Of a stretch of DNA of 64,000 bases, positions 1 through 9,148 are shown piece after piece. Origin of the DNA: an uncultured Lachnospiraceae bacterium (lineage in GTDB: Bacteria; Bacillota; Clostridia; Lachnospirales; Lachnospiraceae); assembly GCA_948688495.1 (NCBI GenBank), contig CAPQSW010000003.1, positions 30,678 through 94,677 of the forward strand, read 5' to 3'. Position 1 is the stretch's first letter. Every line of letters begins with the position of its first letter. The translations under genes were made by a program, and so were the position numbers. The notes under the pieces were generated by a model. It was given only the letters and a program-made list of their open reading frames with translations. It was not told where the DNA came from and did no database searches.

Positions 1-1
1 A

Positions 2-196
2 AAATATCCGGTACGCAGTCTGGTGTTTGATTTTTCAGATACGATGTTTATGGACAGCTCAGGAATTGGAGTAATTATTGGAAGATGTAAAAACGTACGT
101 TTTTCGGGAGGATATGTAAAGGCAGTGCATTTAAATGAGCAGATACGACGGATTTTCCAGTTATCTGGCTTGAGAAAAATTATGGAGGTTGAGTAG
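2..196 (+). CDS. spoIIAA: SpoIIAA, anti-sigma-F factor antagonist (C-terminal part; start lies outside the window)
   Basis: Only the last 64 codons are present, because the window begins inside the gene. The reading frame shows the STAS-domain phosphorylation motif MDSSGIGVIIGR; in this family SpoIIAB phosphorylates a serine in DSSG. The end of the frame (RIFQLSGLRKIMEVE) matches the C-terminal helix of the family. In the forespore, unphosphorylated SpoIIAA binds SpoIIAB and frees sigma F. The stop lies 17 bp before spoIIAB, followed by sigF, the standard spoIIA order. Confidence 0.93.
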   Translation, partial: KYPVRSLVFDFSDTMFMDSSGIGVIIGRCKNVRFSGGYVKAVHLNEQIRRIFQLSGLRKIMEVE

Positions 197-213
197 GAGA
201 AAAGGAGGAATCT

Positions 214-645
214 ATGGAAGATTTGAAAAATGAGATGAAGATGGAATTTCCTGCCGCATCTTCTTATGAAGGATTTGCAAGGGTTACGGTTGGGGCGTTT
301 GTGGCAGGTTTAAATCCGACTGTGGACGAGCTGGCGGATATTAAGACTGCGGTCAGTGAGGCCGTGACAAACTGCATTATTCATGGATATGAGCAAAAAG
401 AGGGACGCATCTGGATTCAATGCAGTACCCAGGGAAATCAGGTGGAGATTTCCGTGATGGATGTGGGAAAAGGGATTTCTGATATTGCACAGGCACGTGC
501 GCCAATGTTTACCACGAAACCAGAGCTGGAGCGGTCCGGTATGGGGTTTGCATTTATGGAGGCATTTATGGATGCAGTAGAGGTAATCTCTGAGCCGAGG
601 AAGGGGACCTGTGTTACCATGCGTAAAACCATAGGGGAAGGGTGA
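214..645 (+). CDS. spoIIAB: SpoIIAB, anti-sigma-F factor and serine kinase
   Basis: 143 residues, the usual length. It is a GHKL-fold ATPase: the N box is seen as AVSEAVTNCIIHGY (about residues 48-61), the G1 box as VMDVGKGISD and the G2 region as ERSGMGFAFMEAFMD. It holds sigma F inactive in the predivisional cell and mother cell and phosphorylates SpoIIAA. The ATG is preceded by AAGGAGG. Its stop codon overlaps the GTG start of sigF, so the two are translationally coupled. Confidence 0.96.
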   Translation: MEDLKNEMKMEFPAASSYEGFARVTVGAFVAGLNPTVDELADIKTAVSEAVTNCIIHGYEQKEGRIWIQCSTQGNQVEISVMDVGKGISDIAQARAPMFTTKPELERSGMGFAFMEAFMDAVEVISEPRKGTCVTMRKTIGEG

Positions 646-1409
646 GAAGCTTGGATGAGCCAAGGACAGTGGCAACGGAAGATGAAAGGGATGCATTACA
701 TAGACAGCTTTTAAAACAGTCACAGTCAGGAGACCGTCTGGCGAGGGATGCCATGGTACAGAGCAATATGGGGCTGGTGTGGAGTATCGTACGCCGATTT
801 AACAATCGGGGATATGAGCTTGAGGATTTGTTCCAGATTGGGAGTATTGGTTTGATGAAGGCGATTGATAAATTCGACGTCTCTTTCTCTGTGAAATTCT
901 CAACGTATGCGGTGCCTTTGATTAGCGGGGAAATCCGGCGTTTTCTGCGGGATGACGGTATGATTAAGGTGAGCCGCAGTTTAAAAGAGAGCGGGGCAAG
1001 AATGAGGCAGGCGCGGGAGAAGCTACAGGCAGAATTAGGGAGGGATCCGACACTTTCGGAGCTCTCAGAGGAGACCGGGATGCCCAGGGAAGAGATCGTT
1101 ATGGCGTTGGAGGCGAATGGTGAGGTGGAATCCATTTATAAGAATACATCATCTTCCGATGGGAAAGAAACCTGCCTTGCAGACCGTTTGCCCCAGGAGG
1201 GAGACAGTCATGAAAGACTGCTGAACCATATGGTGCTGGAACAGCTTTTGGGTGAGCTTGGGGAAACAGAGCGACGTTTGATTGAGCTTAGGTATTTTGG
1301 AGAGCGGACACAGACTCAGATTGCACAGGAAATGGGAATCAGCCAGGTTCAGGTCAGCCGGATGGAGAAAAAAATCCTTTTAGAGATGCGAAAGAAGCTT
1401 AACCGTTAA
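642..1409 (+). CDS. sigF: RNA polymerase sigma-F factor (SpoIIAC), early forespore sigma
   Basis: 255 residues. Region 2 is clear (GLVWSIVRRFNNRGYELEDL, then FQIGSIGLMKAIDKFD, about residues 48-85), followed by region 3 and a C-terminal region 4 helix-turn-helix (TQTQIAQEMGISQVQVSRME). The chosen start is the GTG that overlaps the spoIIAB stop by 4 nt, which is typical of this operon. It directs early forespore transcription. In Bacillus and many Clostridia the spoVA operon follows sigF directly; here an AraC/GH78 pair lies between them. Confidence 0.96.
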   Translation: MRSLDEPRTVATEDERDALHRQLLKQSQSGDRLARDAMVQSNMGLVWSIVRRFNNRGYELEDLFQIGSIGLMKAIDKFDVSFSVKFSTYAVPLISGEIRRFLRDDGMIKVSRSLKESGARMRQAREKLQAELGRDPTLSELSEETGMPREEIVMALEANGEVESIYKNTSSSDGKETCLADRLPQEGDSHERLLNHMVLEQLLGELGETERRLIELRYFGERTQTQIAQEMGISQVQVSRMEKKILLEMRKKLNR

Positions 1410-1500
1410 TTCTTGTTGGATGATAGAGGCAGGAACATCAGGGGCAGAAACAGGAGGAAGGCAAATGCGAAGTATTTCTGGAATGCCTTCCGACGAAATG

Positions 1501-1535
1501 GCAGGTGACGCGAAGCGGCGCGTGCCGCTACCTGC
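1501..1535. terminator. Strong hairpin between convergent sigF and araC
   Basis: GCAGGT pairs with ACCTGC and AGCGGC with GCCGCT, giving a bulged GC-rich stem between two convergent gene ends. There is no clear T-run. The core is shared with a second copy near 49,724, so this may be a dispersed repeat rather than a dedicated terminator. Confidence 0.45.
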
Positions 1536-1540
1536 AAAGG

Positions 1541-2650
1541 TCAGGAATAGAGACCTCGAAATTCTCCCGGCGTCATCTGATAGCTTTCCTTAAATGCACG
1601 GTAAAAATTGCTGACATCTGTGTAGCCGATATGGTATACAATTTCTTCGACGCTCAGCTTGGAATTGATTAATAGATAGGCCGCTTCTTTTAGACGCAGT
1701 TTCTGAACCAGGGTCGTAAAGGTATATCCGGTCCGGGATTTGATATAACGGCTTAAATATCCTTCACTCAATCCGAAATGCTTTGCAACCATACGTAATG
1801 TAACTTCGGTCTTATGTTCTGTGATGTATTGGAAAATTTTTGCTGTTGTCCGTGCATTGTTTTCGCCGGACAGACGCTGCACATCTTCAATATGGTTGCG
1901 GATGAGCTGAGCAAACAGCAGCAGGATATAGCTGTTGATAATGAGCAGGCTGTGGATGTGATTAATCTGTGACTCATAATATAACTGTAGGACGAGATGT
2001 CTGATTTCCTTATTGCCCCGGCAGTGAAACAGCAGGATGGAGGAGAAGTCTTTCTCATAAAGCATCTGCCAGAAATAGTCTGACAGTTCATTACTTTCCA
2101 TAAGCAGGGGAAGGAACATTTTCTCAAAGGATGAAGTGCGCATAATGATATTTAGGACAAGGTCTTCGTCGTGTGGTGCAAAAAAGCTTTGGACAGTATT
2201 AGGACCTACGACCATCAGGCTTCCTGCTGGAAGCTCATATGTCTTGTGAGTGAGGTTGAAGATGCTGCTTCCCTGGAAAACATATACCAGTTTGACAAAT
2301 TCTAATGCATGGTCAAATACAGGAAGATAGCGAAGGTGCTTGAAAATAATGCACTCTGAGTTTGCTACGGGCGGATAGACCATTTCAAAAGCATTCGGGG
2401 AGGGTTTCTGGGGCGTCATCGCCCGGGGGGAGAAGAACTGGCTTTCATAAAAATAAGTAGCTATATCGGAAATAGGCTCTGTGGGAATATCCACAGGGCT
2501 TTTCATGTTTTTGGTATACTGCGTAACAAAGTCTTTCCAGTTTTTCACAGGGGGAATATTGTCGTAGGGATTGGCAGAGTAAAGTCTGCGGTAGGCTTTT
2601 TCCGCGGGTTCAAATTCGTTCAGTATGGCGAGTATTTTTTTGTCGTTCAT
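1541..2650 (-). CDS. AraC-family transcriptional regulator, probable local regulator of the rhamnosidase
   Basis: 369 residues. The last 100 residues are an AraC/XylS double helix-turn-helix (MVAKHFGLSEGYLSRYIKSR, then IVYHIGYTDVSNFYRAFKES, ending MTPGEFRGLYS). The N-terminal part contains a cupin-like sensor segment around residues 110-180 (ELPAGSLMVVGPNTVQSFF). It is divergent from the GH78 gene with about 148 bp between the starts, the usual arrangement for a sugar-responsive activator and its target. The ligand is inferred, not shown; rhamnose or a rhamnosylated oligosaccharide is the obvious candidate. It lies between sigF and the spoVA genes, where an unrelated regulator is not expected. 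Confidence 0.85.
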   Translation of the reverse strand: MNDKKILAILNEFEPAEKAYRRLYSANPYDNIPPVKNWKDFVTQYTKNMKSPVDIPTEPISDIATYFYESQFFSPRAMTPQKPSPNAFEMVYPPVANSECIIFKHLRYLPVFDHALEFVKLVYVFQGSSIFNLTHKTYELPAGSLMVVGPNTVQSFFAPHDEDLVLNIIMRTSSFEKMFLPLLMESNELSDYFWQMLYEKDFSSILLFHCRGNKEIRHLVLQLYYESQINHIHSLLIINSYILLLFAQLIRNHIEDVQRLSGENNARTTAKIFQYITEHKTEVTLRMVAKHFGLSEGYLSRYIKSRTGYTFTTLVQKLRLKEAAYLLINSKLSVEEIVYHIGYTDVSNFYRAFKESYQMTPGEFRGLYS

Positions 2651-2675
2651 GGGATACCCTTCCTTCCTCAGAATG

Positions 2676-2756
2676 TGTAATTACATTGTATGACAAAAGG
2701 TCATATAAAGCAAGTGTATAGCAACAGTGACAGGAAAACAGAAATTATTTTATAAT
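2676..2756 (+). promoter_or_regulatory. Control region between the araC regulator and the rhamnosidase
   Basis: A perfect 10-bp palindrome TGTAATTACA lies at 2676-2685. A short inverted repeat ATGAC/GTCAT follows around 2689-2703. A -10 hexamer TATAAT lies at 2751-2756, with GTGACA 18 bp upstream as a weak -35. These positions suit an activator-dependent promoter for the rhamnosidase gene. No binding site is proven. Confidence 0.4.
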
Positions 2757-2798
2757 ACAAATATCTATATCAAGATATGGAAAGGAAGGGTGAGAAAG

Positions 2799-5700
2799 AT
2801 GAGAAAAAGAACCAGGTTGCTTGCCTTCTGCCTTGCCGGGTGCATGATGTTTACCTCGCTTCCAGCTCAGATGGTACAGGCGGCAGGAACCACAGAGCAG
2901 AGTGTTACGTCAAAGACGAAGATTACGGGTTTGACGACTGATTATCAGACAAATCCGCTGGGGATTGAGACAGATGGAATCCGTTTTGGATGGCAGATGG
3001 ATTCATCCGTGATTGGAACAAGGCAGACGGCATATCAGATTAAGGTGCGTACAGAGGATGGCGCATCCGTCTGGGACAGTGGAAAGGTAGAAAGTGAGAA
3101 ATCTACCGGGATTGCCTGTAAAGGGGAAATTTCAGAAAGAAGCGCCTACCAATGGGAAGTTACGGTCTGGGACCAGACAGGAAATGCTTATACGGCAGAC
3201 GCATCTTTTGAGACTGGCGTGAGTAATGTGCAGGAGTGGAAAGATGCAGAATTTATCTGTATGAACAAGAGCCGCCTTGCACCGGTTTTTCGGTGCGAAA
3301 AACCGCTGGAAACAAAAGAGATAAAGAAAGCAAGGCTTTACATTACGGCGCTGGGCGCCTATGAGGCATATGTAAATGGAAACCGCGTGGGAGAATGGGA
3401 TGCGGACAGAAAACAGATTTACCATCACATGAATCCTGGGTACGGCAATGCCAATATGAGCCTGGGTTACCAGACGTATGATGTTACCCCATTTTTGAAA
3501 GGGAAGGATTCTGTGGCAGTGTCAGTATCTGCCGGGACAGGATGGTATCATGGGATGGGCAATACGGACAGCAGCCCTGCTGTGAAGGCGCTTTTTGTGA
3601 TTGATTATGCAAATGGACAAAGCCAGGTTATCAGAACGAATACGGCAGAATGGAAAGGGACGCTTGCCGGGGGAATTACTGCCAGCGGTATTTATTATGG
3701 TGAAGATTACAATGCCATTTTCGCAAAAGAGCTTGGCGATTATACCCAGACCGGCTATGATGACAGTGCATGGGTGGATGCCAGGGGAGATGGTCCTGGA
3801 GGAGTGGGCAGCCCCTGTATCATCAATGAATTTCCAATGCAGACGGCTTCTTATGTACGGCTTTTGGTGCATGAGTCAGGACCTGCCATTGAAAGTTCTG
3901 GAGAGAACCTTTTACAGATTATGGAGATGGAGCTTTTGGATGAACAGAAGAATAACGTGGTGCGGGGGATTGTACCGGAGATTTCCAACTTCTGGGAACC
4001 AACTGCTGACTGGAACCGCGCATATCTAACCGATGGAGACCTAGGGCTTAACAGCGGCAGGGGATATACCTCTAATATGATGGGAAATGCAGGTCTTAGT
4101 TCCTACCGATTTGAGGAACCGGTGGGTATTGTATTTTCTCTTGGCGGTGAGAAAACATTTGATACGTTAAGGCTGTACCCAAGAACCTCTGAGAAGTCTG
4201 TGTCCGGGAATGAGTGTGCCAATTATCCCAAGAATTATACGCTTCAGATATCACAGAATGGAAATGACTGGACAGATGTGGATTTAAATGGTGAGGCTGA
4301 AGGAGCAGACTATACGGTGGAAAGTCTGCGCAATACAGAACTTTTTCCAGAAACACAGGCCGGGGCCTCACATTATGATACGGAATTTGGCAGAAATGTC
4401 ACGGCAAAGAAGGTAAGGATCAGCATATCCCAGGTGGGACCGGCAGTCTATGAGGCCAATGACTGGGAAAAAGAAAACCGCCTGCAGATTATGGAGCTGG
4501 AGCTGTGGAACGGTGTGGAGAATGTGGCAAGAAATGTGGTGCCGACTGTGACGACAGACAAGCCTTTTGAATTTGGCGATACATGGAGGGCGCAGAATCT
4601 TACGGATGGAGATTATGGCACAGATTCTGACAAAGGTTACAGTACAGATATTTTAGACACGATGAAGACAACATGCAATTTGGAGAATCCGGTTACCATT
4701 GACTTTGATTTTCCAGAGGCAGTGGAATTTTCCAGTCTGCGTATTTTCCCCAGAAGCAGCAAGGATTCCATTCTTGGTGGCATTTATGCCAATTATCCTA
4801 AGATTTATACAGTCTCCGTCTCCGAGAATGGGACTGACTGGACAGACCTTGTAACAAACGAAGACAAGGGGATGGTGAGAAAGCAGGAGGACTTGCAGAA
4901 TATGCGGATATCCACGGCTGTCTTTCCAGGCGTTATCCGGGCGCAGACTGGACTTCCGGGAAGAATGACCGGAGAGTTCGACCAGAATCCGGTTTCTGCC
5001 TATATCTATAGCGGCAATAAGGAAGCGTCAGAATATGCCGGAGGGGAAGTCAATATACAAAACGAGTATACAGGGGCAGATATGTTTGCAAATGGAATTA
5101 CGCTTGCCAAAGGACAGACTATGGTGGTAAACATGGGACAGAATCTGACCGCTGTACCGAATATCCGTTTTTCCGCTCCCTGTGGCACCAGGGCGCAGAT
5201 GCGGTTTGCGGAGATGCTCAATGACGGAAGCGCAGCGGGAAATGGGACAACGCAGGCGGATGGACCGAAGGGATCTATCTACCAAAAGAGTCTCAGGAAT
5301 GCGCGTTCCCAGGCAACCTATGTATTTTCCGGGGATGGCATCGAGGAATATCAGCCTCATATGTCTTTCTTTGGTTATCAATATGTGGAGATTACGGCAA
5401 GTGAAGATATGGTTATCTATGGGCTGACGTCCAAGGGGATTTCTTCTGTGTCAGAGCAGCTTGGACAGATTACTACCAACAATGCAAACGTCAATAAGTT
5501 TTTCAACAATGTATTGTTTGGACAGCTCAGCAATTACTATACAGCGCCTACCGACTGTAACCAGAGAGATGAGAGGTTGTCTTGGAGCGGGGATACCCAG
5601 GCGTTTGTAAAGACAGCCGTCTATAATTATAATTCTTATGCATTTTTGCAGGATATGCAGGAAATTTTTAATGAGAATACAGAGAAGAATGGTTATGTGG

Positions 5701-7712
5701 CTGCAGTTGTAGACCAGGTAGACACGAACGCTTTCTTCGGCAACTGGGCAGCGGGTTGGAGTGATGTACTGGTTATTACACCTTGGGTACTGTATCATCA
5801 GACCGGGGACATCAGTTTCCTGGAAAATAACTGGAAATACCTGGATAAGTATATGGTCTTCCTTGCTGGAAAGGAGCGTGGCACGAATCAATGCTGGATC
5901 CCCAACAATGCCAGAAATTTTGGCGACTGGCTTTCTTTCCAGGGCACCAGTATCGAAGTAATGTTTGATTATTATTATGGCTATATGAATCAACTCATGG
6001 CGGAAATTGCCGGAATCCTGGGAAAAGAAGATGAACAGGCTGCATACCAGGCGAAATTTGAGGGAATTAAAGAGACATTCCTGAAAACCCATGTGACTTT
6101 TACAGACGGAAATCTTGTAATTAAATCAGGAGAAGGAAATAAGAACTATCAGTTTATGTACAGCGCCGGAAAGGGAGGAACCTGGGAGAATAATTCCCAG
6201 ACGTCGCTGTTGTGGATGCTGAAGCTTGGATTCCATGACAGTGACGAGATGCGGGATGCGGCAAAGAGGCTTTTGCTTGAAAATATACGAAATGAGAATC
6301 CAGACCCGGGCAGTATCCGTGCGAAAGCGAATAAGAACAGCCTGGCGGTAGGATTTTTGGGCTCTAACGTAATTGCGCCTGTGCTGACAGATATTGGAAA
6401 TCCAGAAGTTTCTTATGATTTACTTTTGCAGGATGGCCAGCCTTCCTGGCTTTTTGAGGTGAAGGCTGGGGCAACTACGGTATGGGAGAGGTGGAATTCC
6501 TACACACCGGGCGTAGGATTTGGTGACAGTGAGATGAACTCTTTTAACCATTATGCGTATGGCTCTGTGGTAGAGTGGATGTACCGTTACATGGCTGGAA
6601 TCAGTTCTGATGTAAAGAATCCGGGATTCAAGCACATTATTCTGCAGCCGACCCTGGATACTGGCACAAAATATAACGACGAAGAACGGATTAAACGCGT
6701 GGATTCCTCTTATGAATCGCTCTATGGAAGAATTGATTCATCCTGGAAAAGTGAAGACGGAAAACTTGCATTTTACCATACAAAAATTCCAGCAAATTCG
6801 ACAGCCACCCTGTATCTTCCGGTAGAAAATATGGATGCACAGTCAAATCCAAATGTTCCCGGTGTTGTATATAAGGGAATGACAAAGCACAATGGTCAGA
6901 CAGTGGCAGAGTTTGCGCTGGAATCCGGCGGCTATGATTTTACAGTCTGCGGGGGAACGGTCATACCCGCGCCTGCAAAGGGGTATGAGGATGATAAAGG
7001 GGATGAAGATGATAAGGATCAAGTTAAGGTTGCCATGTCAGCCTGCCAAATTGGAAATATTTCCACGCAATATTATAATGGAAAGAAGAAGACCCCGAAT
7101 GTAACTGTAAAATACCAGGGAAAAACGCTGGTGAAAAATACTGATTATACGGTAACTTACCAGAATCATACGAAGATTGGCACGGCAAAGGTAATTCTTA
7201 AGGGAAAAGGAAAGTACACAGGAAGTGTTACCAAAACATTTACCATTACGGTTAAGAAGAATAGCGTTTATACGATTGGGAATTATAAATACCGAATTAC
7301 GAATGCCCGGACAAACGGTAAGGGAACCGTCAGCCTTACAGGCGTTAAGAGTAGTTCTCTAAGGAAAAAGCTGAAAAAGATTACGGTTGCGTCTACCGTT
7401 AAGATTGGCGGGAAGAATTTCAAGGTAACAACAATTGGCAGCAGTGCGTTTAAGAATTGCAGTAAAGTGACGAGCGCCGAGGTGAAAGCAAATGTAACAG
7501 AGATTGGGAGCAAATCATTCTATAACTGTAAGAAATTAAAGAAGCTCACGATCCGGAGCACCAAGCTTAGGAAGGTCGGAAAGAATGCATTGCAAAAGAT
7601 TCATGCCAAAGCGTCCGTTAAAGTGCCAAAATCAAAATTAAAATCTTATCAAAAGAAATTGAAGGGGAAAGGACAGAAGAAGACCGTAAAAGTTACAGCC
7701 ATTCAGAAATAG
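2799..7712 (+). CDS. Secreted multimodular GH78 alpha-L-rhamnosidase
   Basis: 1637 residues. The chosen start is ATG 2799, which has AAGGAAGG upstream and a classical signal peptide (RKRTRLLAFCLAGCMMF, ending near VQAAG); an upstream GTG has no ribosome binding site. Order: N-terminal Ig-like and beta domains of the rhamnosidase family (about 40-345), two related discoidin-like (F5/8 type C) modules (about 350-515 and 515-715), the conserved rhamnosidase beta domain, the (alpha/alpha)6 barrel (about 870-1300), a C-terminal beta domain, an Ig/MBG-like module and LRR_5-like repeats. Catalytic candidates: general acid E925 in DCNQRDER and base E1230 in TTVWERW. It removes terminal alpha-L-rhamnose from plant glycans outside the cell. 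Having two discoidin modules between the beta domains is unusual. No LPXTG or SLH anchor is visible. Confidence 0.92.
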   Translation: MRKRTRLLAFCLAGCMMFTSLPAQMVQAAGTTEQSVTSKTKITGLTTDYQTNPLGIETDGIRFGWQMDSSVIGTRQTAYQIKVRTEDGASVWDSGKVESEKSTGIACKGEISERSAYQWEVTVWDQTGNAYTADASFETGVSNVQEWKDAEFICMNKSRLAPVFRCEKPLETKEIKKARLYITALGAYEAYVNGNRVGEWDADRKQIYHHMNPGYGNANMSLGYQTYDVTPFLKGKDSVAVSVSAGTGWYHGMGNTDSSPAVKALFVIDYANGQSQVIRTNTAEWKGTLAGGITASGIYYGEDYNAIFAKELGDYTQTGYDDSAWVDARGDGPGGVGSPCIINEFPMQTASYVRLLVHESGPAIESSGENLLQIMEMELLDEQKNNVVRGIVPEISNFWEPTADWNRAYLTDGDLGLNSGRGYTSNMMGNAGLSSYRFEEPVGIVFSLGGEKTFDTLRLYPRTSEKSVSGNECANYPKNYTLQISQNGNDWTDVDLNGEAEGADYTVESLRNTELFPETQAGASHYDTEFGRNVTAKKVRISISQVGPAVYEANDWEKENRLQIMELELWNGVENVARNVVPTVTTDKPFEFGDTWRAQNLTDGDYGTDSDKGYSTDILDTMKTTCNLENPVTIDFDFPEAVEFSSLRIFPRSSKDSILGGIYANYPKIYTVSVSENGTDWTDLVTNEDKGMVRKQEDLQNMRISTAVFPGVIRAQTGLPGRMTGEFDQNPVSAYIYSGNKEASEYAGGEVNIQNEYTGADMFANGITLAKGQTMVVNMGQNLTAVPNIRFSAPCGTRAQMRFAEMLNDGSAAGNGTTQADGPKGSIYQKSLRNARSQATYVFSGDGIEEYQPHMSFFGYQYVEITASEDMVIYGLTSKGISSVSEQLGQITTNNANVNKFFNNVLFGQLSNYYTAPTDCNQRDERLSWSGDTQAFVKTAVYNYNSYAFLQDMQEIFNENTEKNGYVAAVVDQVDTNAFFGNWAAGWSDVLVITPWVLYHQTGDISFLENNWKYLDKYMVFLAGKERGTNQCWIPNNARNFGDWLSFQGTSIEVMFDYYYGYMNQLMAEIAGILGKEDEQAAYQAKFEGIKETFLKTHVTFTDGNLVIKSGEGNKNYQFMYSAGKGGTWENNSQTSLLWMLKLGFHDSDEMRDAAKRLLLENIRNENPDPGSIRAKANKNSLAVGFLGSNVIAPVLTDIGNPEVSYDLLLQDGQPSWLFEVKAGATTVWERWNSYTPGVGFGDSEMNSFNHYAYGSVVEWMYRYMAGISSDVKNPGFKHIILQPTLDTGTKYNDEERIKRVDSSYESLYGRIDSSWKSEDGKLAFYHTKIPANSTATLYLPVENMDAQSNPNVPGVVYKGMTKHNGQTVAEFALESGGYDFTVCGGTVIPAPAKGYEDDKGDEDDKDQVKVAMSACQIGNISTQYYNGKKKTPNVTVKYQGKTLVKNTDYTVTYQNHTKIGTAKVILKGKGKYTGSVTKTFTITVKKNSVYTIGNYKYRITNARTNGKGTVSLTGVKSSSLRKKLKKITVASTVKIGGKNFKVTTIGSSAFKNCSKVTSAEVKANVTEIGSKSFYNCKKLKKLTIRSTKLRKVGKNALQKIHAKASVKVPKSKLKSYQKKLKGKGQKKTVKVTAIQK

Positions 7713-7785
7713 TTAAAAAGATACAGAATAAAAAATTGGATATTATGACATACTACTTCCAAAGCTGGAAAAAGGAAGTGAGTAT

Positions 7786-8019
7786 ATGAGTCATAGTACC
7801 GTTTATCGGATATGCCTTCTGGTAGTTGTGATACTCACAATTATCGGGGGCATATTTTATTACGTGAATTATATGGAGAGCCAGGTCAAAGTGACCGAGG
7901 GCACGCTTGTAATGGAAGACGCACAGGAAGATCAGCAGGTCATTCCCGCCTATAAGAGTGCAGGAGAGAACAGTATATTTGCCTGTGGGAATGAAATGAA
8001 GGAGAAGGCGGTGGCGTAA
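7786..8019 (+). CDS. Small single-span membrane protein ahead of spoVAA
   Basis: 77 residues with one N-terminal membrane segment (ICLLVVVILTIIGGIFYYV) and a polar, mostly acidic tail. The ATG has AAAGGAAG upstream. The stop is 1 bp before spoVAA, so it is almost certainly the first gene of the spoVA transcript. I do not recognise a family. Its place suggests a sporulation role, but nothing in the sequence proves one. Confidence 0.7.
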   Translation: MSHSTVYRICLLVVVILTIIGGIFYYVNYMESQVKVTEGTLVMEDAQEDQQVIPAYKSAGENSIFACGNEMKEKAVA

Positions 8020-8020
8020 A

Positions 8021-8662
8021 ATGGCGGATGTCGTGTATCTGAAAATAGAACAGAATGTAAAGGTGACGGAGCCGTCTGTCGTATTAAAGGATATTGCCAA
8101 GCTCACCTGTACCAACCGTCCCCTCATCAATAAGATGAAGCAGATGAAAGTATATAATTTTCATGTGCCGGCCAATCAAAGCAAAAAGAAAACGCAGATG
8201 CAGGTGTTTTCTGTCTTAAAGGTGATTGAACTGATTGGACAGGAATTTCCGAATGTAGAGATTCAAAACATCGGGGAAAAAGATTTTGTGGTTGAGTATG
8301 TTCCGAAAAAAGAGCCCAAATGGTTGCTGTATTTGAAAACGGCAGTTCTGTGTGTCTTAATTTTTTTTGGATCGGCATTTACCATTATGACTTTCAATAA
8401 TGACGTAGGCGTAGGTGAGGTATTCGCAGATTTCTATCAGCAGGTTATGGGAACGGAATCCGATGGTTTTACAGTTCTTGAAATCTGTTATTCAATTGGT
8501 CTGTTTTTGGGAATTACAGTATTTTTTAACCACGTCGGACATAAGAAAATTACGCCGGACCCTACGCCGATCCAGGTGGAAATGCGTACTTATGAGAAGG
8601 ATGTGGATACCACATTTATAGAGAATTGTGGACGGAAGGGAACGAGCAATGACGTGGATTAA
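8021..8662 (+). CDS. spoVAA: Stage V sporulation protein AA
   Basis: 213 residues. The soluble N-terminal half (MADVVYLKIEQNVKVTEPSV...KLTC) is typical of SpoVAA, followed by membrane segments at about 106-126 and 155-175. It belongs to the SpoVA system, which moves Ca-dipicolinic acid across the inner forespore membrane. The gene overlaps spoVAB by 14 bp. In the family the AA and AB proteins are accessory to the core AC/AD/AE proteins. Confidence 0.88.
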   Translation: MADVVYLKIEQNVKVTEPSVVLKDIAKLTCTNRPLINKMKQMKVYNFHVPANQSKKKTQMQVFSVLKVIELIGQEFPNVEIQNIGEKDFVVEYVPKKEPKWLLYLKTAVLCVLIFFGSAFTIMTFNNDVGVGEVFADFYQQVMGTESDGFTVLEICYSIGLFLGITVFFNHVGHKKITPDPTPIQVEMRTYEKDVDTTFIENCGRKGTSNDVD

Positions 8663-9080
8663 AGAGGTATTTTTGGGATTTATCGGTCTTGCGAGCGGAA
8701 CGGCAGTGTCCGCAGGCGTATTCAGCTTCATCATCACCGTGGGTGTGGTGCCCAGGATTATCGGCAAAAGCAGGACGGCGACAGACATTGTTCTCTATGA
8801 AAATGCAGTAATCCTAGGCGGAGTATGTGGAAATATTTTTGCATTGTTCCATATTTCGTTAAATCTTGGCATCTGGCTGGTCATCCTGTTTGGGTTATCG
8901 GCAGGCGTTTTTGTTGGATGTCTTGCGGTGGCGCTTGCGGAAATTTTAAATACCTTTCCGATAATGTTCCGCCGGTTTGGCATCAAGGAGGGCCTTGGCT
9001 GGATTATGCTGTTCATGGCATTGGGAAAGATGGCGGGTGCGTTCTATTTCTATGCCAATCATATGCAAAAGTTGTCCTAA
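8649..9080 (+). CDS. spoVAB: Stage V sporulation protein AB
   Basis: 143 residues from ATG 8649. The upstream GTG at 8628 lacks spacing for a ribosome binding site, while GGAAGGG lies 8 nt before the ATG. Four hydrophobic segments are visible (first GLASGTAVSAGVFSFIITVG), and the family motif NTFPIMFRRFGIKEGLGWIM is near the C terminus. It overlaps the end of spoVAA, so the two are translationally coupled. Its stop codon is part of a strong hairpin. Confidence 0.9.
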   Translation: MTWIKEVFLGFIGLASGTAVSAGVFSFIITVGVVPRIIGKSRTATDIVLYENAVILGGVCGNIFALFHISLNLGIWLVILFGLSAGVFVGCLAVALAEILNTFPIMFRRFGIKEGLGWIMLFMALGKMAGAFYFYANHMQKLS

Positions 9081-9115
9081 GGAGGCTCCCACGAGGTGGG
9101 AGGACGCCTTAGGAC
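9074..9115. terminator. Perfect-arm hairpin overlapping the spoVAB stop
   Basis: Arms GTCCTAAGG and CCTTAGGAC are exact complements, enclosing an inner stem CTCCCA/TGGGAG. There is no T-run, so it may act as an mRNA stabiliser or attenuator rather than a terminator. The left arm contains the spoVAB stop codon. Confidence 0.5.
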
Positions 9116-9148
9116 TATTGGAGCAGCCACTGAAATATATGTCCTAAA

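Noticed and set aside
2..196. Broken spoIIAA
   Set aside because: The frame is open to the edge of the window and carries the intact phosphorylation motif; it is cut by the window, not by mutation.
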